Part shown: one piece after another, positions 51,046 to 59,342 of the stretch
Layout of the letters: every line of letters starts with the position of its first letter
Numbering within the stretch: position 1 is the stretch's first letter
Source: Flavobacteriaceae bacterium
GTDB lineage: Bacteria; Bacteroidota; Bacteroidia; Flavobacteriales; Flavobacteriaceae
Direction of reading: 5' to 3'
Assembly (NCBI GenBank): GCA_002862805.1
Contig: PKEA01000016.1
Coordinates: 62,001-126,000, forward strand
Length of the DNA: 64,000 nucleotides
The notes under the pieces: generated by a model
What the model was told of the DNA's origin: nothing
Databases searched by the model: none
The model's input: only the letters and a program-made list of their open reading frames with translations
Translations under genes and position numbers: made by a program

Positions 51046-52608
51046 CTATTTCGCTATATTAACAGCTCTAGTTTCTCTAATTACTGTAATTTTAACCTGA
51101 CCAGGATAAGTCATTTCAGTTTGAATTTTATGAGAAATATCAAAAGATAGAGTAGAAGCCATTTCATCGCTTACTTTTTCACTTTCTACAATAACTCTTA
51201 ATTCTCTACCTGCCTGAATTGCGTATGCGTTTTTAACACCTTGGAATCCAAAAGCAACAGCTTCTAAATCTTTTAAACGTTGAATATAAGAATCTAATAC
51301 TTGTCTTCTTGCACCAGGTCTTGCACCAGAGATAGCATCACACACCTGAATAAGGGGAGAAATTAAATATTTCATTTCTATTTCATCATGGTGAGCACCA
51401 ATAGCGTTACACACTTCTTCTTTTTCACCATATTTTTCAGCCCATTGCATTCCTAATAAAGCGTGAGGTAATTCGCTTTCAGTATCAGGAACTTTACCAA
51501 TATCGTGTAATAAACCAGCTCTTTTAGCTAACTTAACGTTTAATCCAAGTTCTGCAGCCATAATACCACAAAGGTTAGCTACTTCTCTTGAGTGTTGCAA
51601 TAAGTTTTGTCCGTAAGAAGAACGGTATTTCATTCTACCTACAATTTTAATTAATTCTGGATGTAAACCGTGAATACCTAAGTCGATAACGGTTCTTTTA
51701 CCAGTTTCAATAATTTCTTCTTCTATTTGTTTTTGTGTTTTAGCAACAATTTCTTCAATACGAGCTGGATGAATACGTCCATCAGTAACTAATTTATGTA
51801 ATGCTAAACGAGCAATTTCTCTTCTTACTGGGTCAAAACAAGATAATATAATTGCTTCTGGAGTATCATCAACAATAATTTCTACACCAGTTGCGGCTTC
51901 AATAGCTCTAATGTTTCTTCCTTCTCTACCAATAATTCTACCTTTAACATCATCAGATTCTATATTGAATACCGATACACAGTTTTCAACAGCCTCTTCA
52001 GTACCTACTCGTTGAATAGTGTTGATGATTATTTTTTTAGCTTCTTGATGTGCGGTCATTTTAGCTTCTTCCATTGTATCTTGAATGAAAGACATTGCTT
52101 CAGTTTTAGCTTCATTTCTTAAGCTTTCTGTTAGCTGATTTTTTGCTTCTTCAGCAGAAAGACCAGAGATAACTTCTAGTTGCTCAATTTGACTTTTGTG
52201 TAAACGATCTAAATCTACTTGCTTTTTGTCTAAAACTTCAATTTTAGAATTGTATTCTGCTATTTTAGCGTCAAATTCATCGCTAGCTTTTTTGGCTTTA
52301 GCCAGTTCACTAGAAATTTGAGATTCTTTATCGCGAGTTCTTTTTTCGGCTTCCGCCATTTTTTTGTCACGAGATAAAATAACTTGTTCGTGTTCCGATT
52401 TTAATTCTAAAAATTTTTCTTTTGCTTGAAGAATTTTGTCTTTTTTAAGCGCTTCAGCATCGGCTTTTGCGTCTTTTAAAATAGAGCCAGCTTCTTTTTT
52501 AGCATTTTTAATAAGAGTAGAAACATTTGTTTTTTCTAAGTATTTGGCGATTCCAAATCCTGCTCCAAGTCCTACTAAAATTCCAATTATAATGTATATT
52601 AGTGTCAT
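51046..52608 (-). CDS. rny: Ribonuclease Y
   Basis: A membrane-anchored endoribonuclease that starts mRNA decay. An N-terminal transmembrane helix (about 3-22, [19 protein letters not shown]) is followed by a long coiled coil (about 25-200), a KH RNA-binding domain (about 205-270, [22 protein letters not shown]) and an HD domain with the metal site in [12 protein letters not shown] and later HHDEIE. At 520 residues it is full length. It lies downstream of zapA and the 6S RNA on the same strand and terminates at the right copy of the TA-flanking hairpin. Confidence 0.97.
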   Translation of the reverse strand: MTLIYIIIGILVGLGAGFGIAKYLEKTNVSTLIKNAKKEAGSILKDAKADAEALKKDKILQAKEKFLELKSEHEQVILSRDKKMAEAEKRTRDKESQISSELAKAKKASDEFDAKIAEYNSKIEVLDKKQVDLDRLHKSQIEQLEVISGLSAEEAKNQLTESLRNEAKTEAMSFIQDTMEEAKMTAHQEAKKIIINTIQRVGTEEAVENCVSVFNIESDDVKGRIIGREGRNIRAIEAATGVEIIVDDTPEAIILSCFDPVRREIARLALHKLVTDGRIHPARIEEIVAKTQKQIEEEIIETGKRTVIDLGIHGLHPELIKIVGRMKYRSSYGQNLLQHSREVANLCGIMAAELGLNVKLAKRAGLLHDIGKVPDTESELPHALLGMQWAEKYGEKEEVCNAIGAHHDEIEMKYLISPLIQVCDAISGARPGARRQVLDSYIQRLKDLEAVAFGFQGVKNAYAIQAGRELRVIVESEKVSDEMASTLSFDISHKIQTEMTYPGQVKITVIRETRAVNIAK

Positions 52609-52630
52609 AGTTTTGTTAAATAATTTATAT

Positions 52631-52788
52631 AAAAAAAGCCTACATTAGAGTGTTGTATAAACTCGTAAAGGACAAGTTTTGAGCTAACTCGCAGTTCAAG
52701 CTTCCTACTTAAAGGCTTGCTATAGTTACGAAGATTCGCTCATTTTAATTTGTTAGTGTTGAGTTTATCAAATTATACTAATGTAGGC
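52631..52788 (-). ncRNA. ssrS: 6S RNA (6S-Flavo type)
   Basis: 6S RNA binds RNA polymerase and mimics an open promoter. On the minus strand a closing stem GCCTACATTAG pairs exactly with CTAATGTAGGC (52788-52778 with 52648-52638), followed by U7 as terminator. Inside, an 8-bp stem ATAAACTC/GAGTTTAT, an asymmetric central bubble, short stems TGAGC/GCTCA and AACT/AGTT, and an apical CAAGC/GCTTG hairpin (52719-52715 with 52701-52697) give the long rod with a central bulge that defines 6S. The position beside zapA is the classical one. I name it from structure and context, not from a covariance-model search. Confidence 0.85.
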
Positions 52789-52819
52789 AGTATCTTAATG
52801 TATATATGTAAGAACGTAT

Positions 52820-53113
52820 TTATCTTGAGAGTAACTCGCTCAGTTTTTTATCTAAATTTTCTAGTCGAACAATAGATGAAGATTCTACTTCTGTAACTTC
52901 AATTTGTTTTTGTTCTACTTGCGAAGCAAATTGTAAGGCGCACATGGCTAATACATCTTGTTTATCTCTTACCGCATAGCTTTGTTCAAATTGTTTAATC
53001 ATATCATCAATTTTTTTTGAAGCACTTCTTAGTCCTTCTTCTTGAGCGCTATCTATAGTTAGTGGATACACTCTGTCTGCAATTGATAATTTAATTTTTA
53101 ATTGTTCTTTCAT
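52820..53113 (-). CDS. zapA: Cell division protein ZapA
   Basis: Promotes FtsZ bundling at the division ring. The 97-residue protein has the N-terminal beta-sheet segment KIKLSIADRVYPLTID, the helix GLRSASKKIDDMIKQF, and the C-terminal coiled coil DVLAMCALQFASQVEQKQIEV. The ATG at 53113 is chosen over one ten codons earlier, which would overlap the upstream coiled-coil gene. It is followed on the same strand by the 6S RNA and rny. Confidence 0.93.
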   Translation of the reverse strand: MKEQLKIKLSIADRVYPLTIDSAQEEGLRSASKKIDDMIKQFEQSYAVRDKQDVLAMCALQFASQVEQKQIEVTEVESSSIVRLENLDKKLSELLSR

Positions 53114-53118
53114 CTTTA

Positions 53119-53409
53119 TTAATCTGAAAGTTGTGCTATACAATAATCGATTTCGCGAATTAATGAATTTATTTTAAGCTTTGTTTCTCTTTTATTTTCG
53201 TCACTGCCTATTAACGAATTTGCCATCCTAAGATTTTCAATTTGACTTTTTAAAGCAATCAATTCTTCCGACTGTTGTTCTTGATTTTTTTCAAAAACTA
53301 CTATTTTTTGCTTCAACTCTTGGTTTTCACTTTCTAATACAACTAATTTTTTGTTGAGCTTAAAAAATTTAACTTCAAGAGAATCAATTAATTCTGATAA
53401 TCCTTTCAT
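53119..53409 (-). CDS. Coiled-coil protein upstream of zapA
   Basis: A 96-residue protein that is almost entirely coiled coil (heptads from about residue 4 to 62, e.g. LEVKFFKLNKKLVVLESENQ). The C-terminus is more varied (ETKLKINSLIREIDYCIAQ). There is no signal or membrane segment. In Flavobacteria a small coiled-coil gene commonly precedes zapA, and by analogy with ZapB it could be a division-ring partner; this is inference, as I see no specific ZapB signature. The gap to zapA is 5 bp. Confidence 0.82.
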   Translation of the reverse strand: MKGLSELIDSLEVKFFKLNKKLVVLESENQELKQKIVVFEKNQEQQSEELIALKSQIENLRMANSLIGSDENKRETKLKINSLIREIDYCIAQLSD

Positions 53410-53436
53410 GAATGATAAAATTCATTTCTATTTCTA

Positions 53437-53467
53437 CAAATTTAGCATTACTATCGAATAATTACAA
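53437..53467 (-). promoter_or_regulatory. Promoter of the coiled-coil-zapA-6S unit (TTG-N20-TAAATTTG)
   Basis: On the minus strand TTG (53467-53465) and TAAATTTG (53444-53437) are 20 bases apart, an excellent consensus promoter about 27 bases upstream of the first ATG. Confidence 0.7.
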
Positions 53468-53553
53468 TAGTTTTTGATAAATTTTATATAAAAAAGTAAT
53501 TTTTTTTTAATATTTTGGTTTATAACGAGTTATGGAAAGGTTTTTGATTCTAG

Positions 53554-53561
53554 TATTTTTG
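53554..53561 (+). promoter_or_regulatory. -7 box (TATTTTTG) of the M23 peptidase gene
   Basis: A full TAnnTTTG match about 39 bases upstream of the ATG. The -33 element is not evident. Confidence 0.4.
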
Positions 53562-53600
53562 TACTATTATTTTTATTATTTTTAACTTTTATTTAAAACT

Positions 53601-55286
53601 ATGAAACTTTTACTTCTTTTATTGTTGCCTTTTTCAGTGTTCAGTCAGTCGGATTATCCTACTGATTTTATTTCACCTTTGCCAATTTCTCTTGATGTTT
53701 CGGGTTCTTTTGGAGAGTTGAGAAGCAATCATTTTCATTCGGGAATTGATTTAAAAACCAATGGAAAAGAAGGTTTAGATGTTTTTGCAGTTGCTGATGG
53801 TTATGTCTCTAGGATAAAAATTTCTGCTTTTGGTTACGGAAAAGCAATTTATATAACGCATCCAAATGGTTATACCACGGTTTACGGTCATTTGCAAAAA
53901 GCGAATGGTGCTATCGAAGCTTATATAAAGCAAAAACAATATGCGCAAAAATCGTTTGAAGTAGAACTATTTCCTATGCCAAGCGAACTTCCAGTAAAAC
54001 AAGGAGATGTTATTGCTTTTTCTGGAAATTCAGGTGGGAGTGGAGCACCTCATTTACATTTTGAATTTAGAGATACAAAATCAGAAAAAATTATTAATCC
54101 ATTGTATTTTGGATTTAATAAATTAGCTAATGATACAAGAAAACCTGAAATTCAAGGCGTAATGGTGTATCCAATTGATAGTACTTTGGTCAATAAATCT
54201 CAAAATCCTATTGCGGTTTCTTTCAATAAAACAGCAGACGGAAATTATTTAGCTTCTAAAGTAATTACAAATGGTAAAATTGGTTTTGGTATCAATGCTT
54301 TTGATTATTGTACTAATCAATATAATAAAAACGGTTTATTTAAAGTAAAAGCATATTTAAATGGAGTTTCGTATTATGAATATGAATTAGAAACTTTTGC
54401 GTTTGATGAATCTCGATTTGTAAATAGTTTAATTGATTATCAGCGATTTGGTAAACTTCGTCAACGAGTTCAAAAATTGTTTCAAGAAATTCCTTTTCCA
54501 CTTTCAATTGTTAAGGCAAATAAGACGAACGGAATTATAAATGTGCAACCAAATGTTACTTATACATATAGAATAGAATTATATGATTTTCATGGCAATA
54601 AAGTGCAATTAACCATTCCGGTCGAATATGGAAATCAAGAAACTGTTTTTAAGAAAGATGTAAAGAAAACGAAGTACTTTTTAAAATCTAAAAACGAATA
54701 TAATTATACAAAAGATAATGTTTCGGTTTACATTCCAGAAAATACTTTTTATGAAGATTTTTATATGGATTTTGATGTGAATGAAGGTGTTTTAAATTTA
54801 CATGATGAATCGGTTCCGGGTTATAAAAACATGACCATTACTTTTTCTGATGTTCAAGGATTAACGGAAGAGCAATTAAGTAAAACTTTTATTGCGAGCG
54901 TTGATGGTTATAAACTTGATTATAATAAAACGTATAGAAAAGGAAATACTTTTAAACTTTATACTCGAAACTTAGGAAAATATAAACTTTCTCAAGATTA
55001 TGATGCACCTCGTATTTATAATGTCAATTTTGTTGAAGGAAAGAATTTAAAAGACCAATCTTTAATAAGTGTTTATATTGCCGATAATATGTCGGGGATT
55101 GATACTTATAACGCGTATTTAAACGGAGAATGGATTTTAATGGAATACGATTATAAAACAAAAAAGCTAATTCATCGTTTAGATGATAACAAATATAAAG
55201 AAGGAAGAAACGATTTGAAAATTATTGTAACAGATGATATGCAAAATTCTACTACCTTTGAGTCTTTCTTTTTTATGAATAATTAA
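53601..55286 (+). CDS. M23 family metallopeptidase (LytM-like), exported
   Basis: A secreted peptidoglycan endopeptidase-like protein. A signal peptide (1-16, ending FSQS) leads into the LytM domain with the zinc-binding HSGID (His46, Asp50) and the GAPHLHFEF motif; intervening sequence includes GYGKAIYITHPNGYTTVYGHLQ. The remaining 370 residues form a long C-terminal beta-rich region not present in minimal LytM enzymes (about 190-561). The zinc site is intact, so it is probably active. It lies directly upstream of the TonB-dependent receptor gene (4 bp). Confidence 0.93.
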   Translation: MKLLLLLLLPFSVFSQSDYPTDFISPLPISLDVSGSFGELRSNHFHSGIDLKTNGKEGLDVFAVADGYVSRIKISAFGYGKAIYITHPNGYTTVYGHLQKANGAIEAYIKQKQYAQKSFEVELFPMPSELPVKQGDVIAFSGNSGGSGAPHLHFEFRDTKSEKIINPLYFGFNKLANDTRKPEIQGVMVYPIDSTLVNKSQNPIAVSFNKTADGNYLASKVITNGKIGFGINAFDYCTNQYNKNGLFKVKAYLNGVSYYEYELETFAFDESRFVNSLIDYQRFGKLRQRVQKLFQEIPFPLSIVKANKTNGIINVQPNVTYTYRIELYDFHGNKVQLTIPVEYGNQETVFKKDVKKTKYFLKSKNEYNYTKDNVSVYIPENTFYEDFYMDFDVNEGVLNLHDESVPGYKNMTITFSDVQGLTEEQLSKTFIASVDGYKLDYNKTYRKGNTFKLYTRNLGKYKLSQDYDAPRIYNVNFVEGKNLKDQSLISVYIADNMSGIDTYNAYLNGEWILMEYDYKTKKLIHRLDDNKYKEGRNDLKIIVTDDMQNSTTFESFFFMNN

Positions 55287-55290
55287 TATA

Positions 55291-57792
55291 GTGCTCTTGA
55301 AAAATATATATCTAATCCTTTTTATTTCAATATTTTCACTAACCACTTTTGCACAAACAGCAAGAGTTAAAGGTGTTATTTTAGACGAATTCAATACTCC
55401 AGTCGAAAATGTTTCGGTTAAAGTAGGCGATAAAGGAACCGTTACTAATGCCAATGGTTTTTACTTATTGGATGTTCCTTCAAATAAAAAAATAACGATT
55501 GTTTTTTCGCATATTTCATTTAAAAATTCAGTAATAACATTAGAATTAAAGTCTAATGAAGATTTTGAGTTTAATCCAGTTATGAATGCAAATATTCAAG
55601 AAATAGGAGAGGTTGTAGTAAGTGGTACAAGTAAAAAAAGAGTAGAAGGAGTTACTACAATTGATCCAGTAATCATAAGAAAAATTCCAGGAGCAAATGC
55701 CGGAATTGAAAATATTATTAAAACATTGCCAGGAGTTTATTCTAATAATGAATTGAGTACTTCTTATGCGGTTCGAGGTGGAAATTATGATGAAAACTTG
55801 GTTTATGTTAATGAAATTGAAGTATATCGTCCGTTTTTAATTCGTTCTGGTCAGCAAGAAGGATTGAGTTTTACCAATACTGATATGGTTGAAAATGTCG
55901 ATTTTTCTGCCGGAGGATTTCAATCTAAATATGGGGATAAAATGTCGTCTGTTTTAGATATTACGTATCGAAATCCTAAAGAGTTTGCTGCAGGTATTGA
56001 AGCAAGTTTATTAGGAGGAAGTGTTTCTGTTGAAGGAGTTTCTAAAAATCAAAAATGGAGTAATATTACTGGAATTCGTTATCGAAACAATGCTCTTTTA
56101 GTAAACAGTCAAGAAACAGAAACGAATTATAAACCATCTTTTGCAGATATTCAAACGATGTTTAATTTTAATGCTTCAACCAAATGGCAATTTAGTTTCT
56201 TAGGAAATATTTCTCAAAATAAATACAATTACCAACCTTTTACAAGACAAACAAACTTTGGTACAATTGATAATCCAATAGCTTTATTGGTTTTTTATGA
56301 AGGTCAAGAAAAGGATGAATACACAACTTATTTTGGAGCTTTTAAATCGGTTTATCAATACAATGATAAAAATAAATTAAAATTTATCGCATCAGCTTAT
56401 CATACACAAGAGCAAGAATATTACGATATTTTAGCTCAATATCGACTTGGAGAAGTAGATTCAAATATTGGTTCTGAAACTTTTGGTGATGTTGTGTATA
56501 CAAGAGGTGTTGGTTCTCAATTAAATCATGCTCGAAATAATTTAGACGCACTAATTTTTAATGCCGAAGTAAAAGGTTTTCATGAGCTAAATGAGAAAAA
56601 GCAAATAGAATGGGGTTTTAAATATACTCGTGAAGATATTAGAGATAGAGTGGTAGAATGGGAGGTTGTTGACTCTGCAGGGTTTTCTTTACCAAATCCT
56701 TTGTTAGATTATGTTAACGACCAACCTTATAATCCTTATTACGGACCGTTAGCGCCTTACCAAAGTGTTAGAGCTACTAATTATACTACAATTAACCGAT
56801 TTTCGGGTTATGCCCAATGGAACTATAGAGGAAAAATTGGAGTGCACGAATATTGGGTAAATGCAGGAGTTCGTGGCCATTCATGGCAAGTTTTTGAAGG
56901 TAGCCCTGGAGAGAAGAATAAAGTTGTTATTTGGCAGTTTTCAAATGAAACATTTAAATTTGTGTTTTCACCACGTTTTCAATTTGCATTCAAGCCAAAA
57001 TGGAAAAAAGACATGCTATTTCGACTTTCTGGCGGAATGTATGCTCAACCTCCTTTTTATAGAGAGTTAAGAGATTATGATGGTGTAGTTCAAACCAATG
57101 TTGATGCGCAAAAATCGGTTCATATTGTTTTGAGTAACGATTATAGTTTTAAAATGTGGAACAGACCTTTTAAATTAATTTCAGAAGCCTATTATAAAAA
57201 CATAACCGACGCGAATACGTATACAATTGATAATGTACGTATTCGTTATAGAGCAAATAATGATGCTACTGCTTATGCGTATGGTTTTGATGCTCGTTTA
57301 AATGGTGAGTTTGTTCCAGGTACCGAATCTTGGTTTAGTATTGGTTACTTAAAAACAGAAGAAAATCAAGACGGAAGAGGATATATTGCTAGACCAACAG
57401 ACCAGCGTTTAAAGTTTGGATTGCTTTTCCAAGATTATATGCCAAATATTCCAAACGTAAAAGTGTATTTAAATTTGGTGTATAATACAGGTTTACCTGG
57501 TGGTTCTCCTTCTTATGCTGATCCATACGATTATCAATTACGTCTAAATGATTATCGTAGAGCAGATGCTGGTTTTTCGTATGTATTTAAAGACCAAGGC
57601 ATAAAATCGTCTAAAAAATGGTTAAATCCGTTCAATGAGTTTTCTATAGGATTGGAAATATTTAATTTATTTAACAACCAGAATTCCATTACGAATACTT
57701 GGGTTAGAGATGTTTATACTAAAACTCAATACGGAATTCCTAATTATATGACAACTCGTGTTTTTAACGTTAAGTTAATTGCTAAATTATAA
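55291..57792 (+). CDS. TonB-dependent receptor
   Basis: An outer-membrane receptor for an unidentified substrate. A signal peptide (about 1-22, ending TTFAQ) is followed by a carboxypeptidase-regulatory-like domain (about 25-100, RVKGVILDEFNTPVENVSVK), a plug domain (about 115-230, with IENIIKTLPGVYSNNE and AVRGGNYDENLVYVN) and a long C-terminal barrel ending RVFNVKLIAKL. The gene starts with GTG (55291) or the TTG two codons later. At 833 residues it is complete. No SusD-type partner is adjacent, so it is not a SusCD locus. Confidence 0.92.
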   Translation: MLLKNIYLILFISIFSLTTFAQTARVKGVILDEFNTPVENVSVKVGDKGTVTNANGFYLLDVPSNKKITIVFSHISFKNSVITLELKSNEDFEFNPVMNANIQEIGEVVVSGTSKKRVEGVTTIDPVIIRKIPGANAGIENIIKTLPGVYSNNELSTSYAVRGGNYDENLVYVNEIEVYRPFLIRSGQQEGLSFTNTDMVENVDFSAGGFQSKYGDKMSSVLDITYRNPKEFAAGIEASLLGGSVSVEGVSKNQKWSNITGIRYRNNALLVNSQETETNYKPSFADIQTMFNFNASTKWQFSFLGNISQNKYNYQPFTRQTNFGTIDNPIALLVFYEGQEKDEYTTYFGAFKSVYQYNDKNKLKFIASAYHTQEQEYYDILAQYRLGEVDSNIGSETFGDVVYTRGVGSQLNHARNNLDALIFNAEVKGFHELNEKKQIEWGFKYTREDIRDRVVEWEVVDSAGFSLPNPLLDYVNDQPYNPYYGPLAPYQSVRATNYTTINRFSGYAQWNYRGKIGVHEYWVNAGVRGHSWQVFEGSPGEKNKVVIWQFSNETFKFVFSPRFQFAFKPKWKKDMLFRLSGGMYAQPPFYRELRDYDGVVQTNVDAQKSVHIVLSNDYSFKMWNRPFKLISEAYYKNITDANTYTIDNVRIRYRANNDATAYAYGFDARLNGEFVPGTESWFSIGYLKTEENQDGRGYIARPTDQRLKFGLLFQDYMPNIPNVKVYLNLVYNTGLPGGSPSYADPYDYQLRLNDYRRADAGFSYVFKDQGIKSSKKWLNPFNEFSIGLEIFNLFNNQNSITNTWVRDVYTKTQYGIPNYMTTRVFNVKLIAKL

Positions 57793-57815
57793 GTACGGTT
57801 TACTTTATAAATTCT

Positions 57816-57823
57816 TATATTTG
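57816..57823 (+). promoter_or_regulatory. -7 box (TATATTTG) of the lipoprotein gene
   Basis: A full TAnnTTTG match 18 bases upstream of the preferred ATG at 57842. It excludes an in-frame ATG at 57779, located upstream. Confidence 0.45.
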
Positions 57824-57841
57824 AATATAAAATTGATGCAT

Positions 57842-58561
57842 ATGAACTTTCTACCAAAATATATCCTTTTAATTTTTGCACTTTCTTTTGTTGCTTGTAA
57901 AAAAGAAGAAACGCCAAAGGTAATTTATGATGAAGTAAAATCATCTACTACAAATACTACTAAAATAGATTCAAGCTCTATTAAAATTGCCGATTTGCCT
58001 ATTCTTATGGAAGGAACAAAATACTTAATACATCCTGTTGGAGATATTAGAGTATATGATGATTTTTCAAAAGTATACGGTTCAAGTAAAACAAGCCAAG
58101 GAAGTTATGCTATTTCAAATTATAACCGATTTGAAATTACGGGTTATTTTGATAATTTAAAATTTCAACATATCGATTCTACAAATGTTGTGGCTTTAAC
58201 CGATAAGAAAGTTCAAATTCAAACGGCTACTTTTTTAAACACAATTGCTAACCAATCAAAAAAATTAATTTTAGTATATACATTAGTAGATTCAGATACG
58301 AATAGAGATGGTAAAGTAGATCAAAATGACATCAAATCTTTATATGTTAGTAATGCTGATGGAACTGGTTTTACTAAGTTGTCATTAGATCTTCAGGAGT
58401 TAGTAGATTGGAATATAATTGAAGCGCAAAGCCGTTTGTATTTTAGATGTATTGAAGATATTAACAAAAATGGTGCTTTCGATAAAAAAGACAAAGTACA
58501 TTATCATTTTGTAAATCTTCTAGCCGATGAATGGAAGGTTGAAGAATACTTGCCTATTTAA
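57842..58561 (+). CDS. Lipoprotein of unknown function, 239 aa
   Basis: I do not recognise the family. The signal ends in a lipobox (ALSFVAC, Cys18 from the ATG at 57842), followed by KKEETP, so it should be a lipid-anchored protein. The body is beta-rich; NRDGKVDQNDIKS and NKNGAFDKKDKV resemble Ca-binding EF-hand-like or dockerin-like loops (Asp-x-Asn/Asp-x-Asp/Gly), which occur in pairs here. A second ATG lies two codons upstream of the chosen one. It follows the TonB receptor with its own -7 box. Confidence 0.75.
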   Translation: MNFLPKYILLIFALSFVACKKEETPKVIYDEVKSSTTNTTKIDSSSIKIADLPILMEGTKYLIHPVGDIRVYDDFSKVYGSSKTSQGSYAISNYNRFEITGYFDNLKFQHIDSTNVVALTDKKVQIQTATFLNTIANQSKKLILVYTLVDSDTNRDGKVDQNDIKSLYVSNADGTGFTKLSLDLQELVDWNIIEAQSRLYFRCIEDINKNGAFDKKDKVHYHFVNLLADEWKVEEYLPI

Positions 58562-58563
58562 AT

Positions 58564-58598
58564 AGTTGGCAGTGTTTAGTTTTTAGTTAGCAGTTGAA
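58564..58598. repeat. Degenerate heptanucleotide array (AGTNNNN)5
   Basis: Five consecutive 7-base units beginning AGT (AGTTGGC, AGTGTTT, AGTTTTT, AGTTAGC, AGTTGAA) fill the gap between the lipoprotein and DUF2971 genes. It looks like an old, decayed array. Confidence 0.75.
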
Positions 58599-58624
58599 AA
58601 TGGTGATTGGAAATTTTCTAATTT

Positions 58625-59323
58625 CTAAATCAAAATATCACTTTCTAAATCTGATTTTTCAATTGCAATAGTAAAATCTAATTTTTGCATCAACTCAATT
58701 ACCAAATTTTTATACCAATTTTCACTTTTAGGATGAATGTATATTTTTTCAATAAGTTGATCGATATTTACATCTACTTTTAAACCATCGTTAATAGAAA
58801 CTCTACTACCGCTAGTATCTGAAATTACGCGGACTTCTCTTTCATACTGAAAACTTTTTCGTTTAAATAAAAACGGGAAAAAAGTATCGTCAAAAGGAAT
58901 GTATTCTTTTTTATAGTCGATATAGTTTACCGCACCAATGTTTTGTAAATACTTTTTTTCTGGAGCTAATGCCTGTTTTAGTCTTCCAATAGTTGATTGA
59001 ATTGCTAAGCCTTCGTTGTTTTTGGTAAAAATTTGCCACATCGCATACGATTCATATTCGTTAATGTGCCAACTGCTAATCACTACTTTTTCTCTGTGTG
59101 ATTTGTAATAATCTAAAAACTTTGAATTGTTTGCTGCAATTTTCTTAATCTCTTCATAGGTTGGTTCAGAAAACGTACCTTCATATTGATCTTCAAATTT
59201 ATCAGAACGCGACATGAAAAGTTTCTTAGATAAAAGCATGTCTAAAAACTTAGATAAATCTAAATATTTCCACACAATAGTATCGTCATCTGGTAAATTT
59301 ATATTTTCGTTATCTGCGTACAT
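58625..59323 (-). CDS. DUF2971 family protein
   Basis: A cytoplasmic protein of the DUF2971 family, function unknown, often found in defence-rich or accessory contexts. Family marks are WKYLDLSKFLDMLLSKKLFMSRSDKFEDQYEGTF and, later, WHINEYESYAMWQIFTKNNEG with SFQYEREVRVI. It is 232 residues and lies 19 bp downstream of the ABC exporter gene on the same strand. Here the neighbourhood is sugar metabolism and lipid transport, not a recognisable defence system. Confidence 0.88.
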   Translation of the reverse strand: MYADNENINLPDDDTIVWKYLDLSKFLDMLLSKKLFMSRSDKFEDQYEGTFSEPTYEEIKKIAANNSKFLDYYKSHREKVVISSWHINEYESYAMWQIFTKNNEGLAIQSTIGRLKQALAPEKKYLQNIGAVNYIDYKKEYIPFDDTFFPFLFKRKSFQYEREVRVISDTSGSRVSINDGLKVDVNIDQLIEKIYIHPKSENWYKNLVIELMQKLDFTIAIEKSDLESDILI

Positions 59324-59342
59324 TTTTGTTTAAGTTCACGTT

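Noticed and set aside
58625-59323. DUF2971 gene as part of a defence island
   Set aside because: DUF2971 can occur in defence contexts, but the neighbours here are sugar and lipid genes, with no recognised defence partners.
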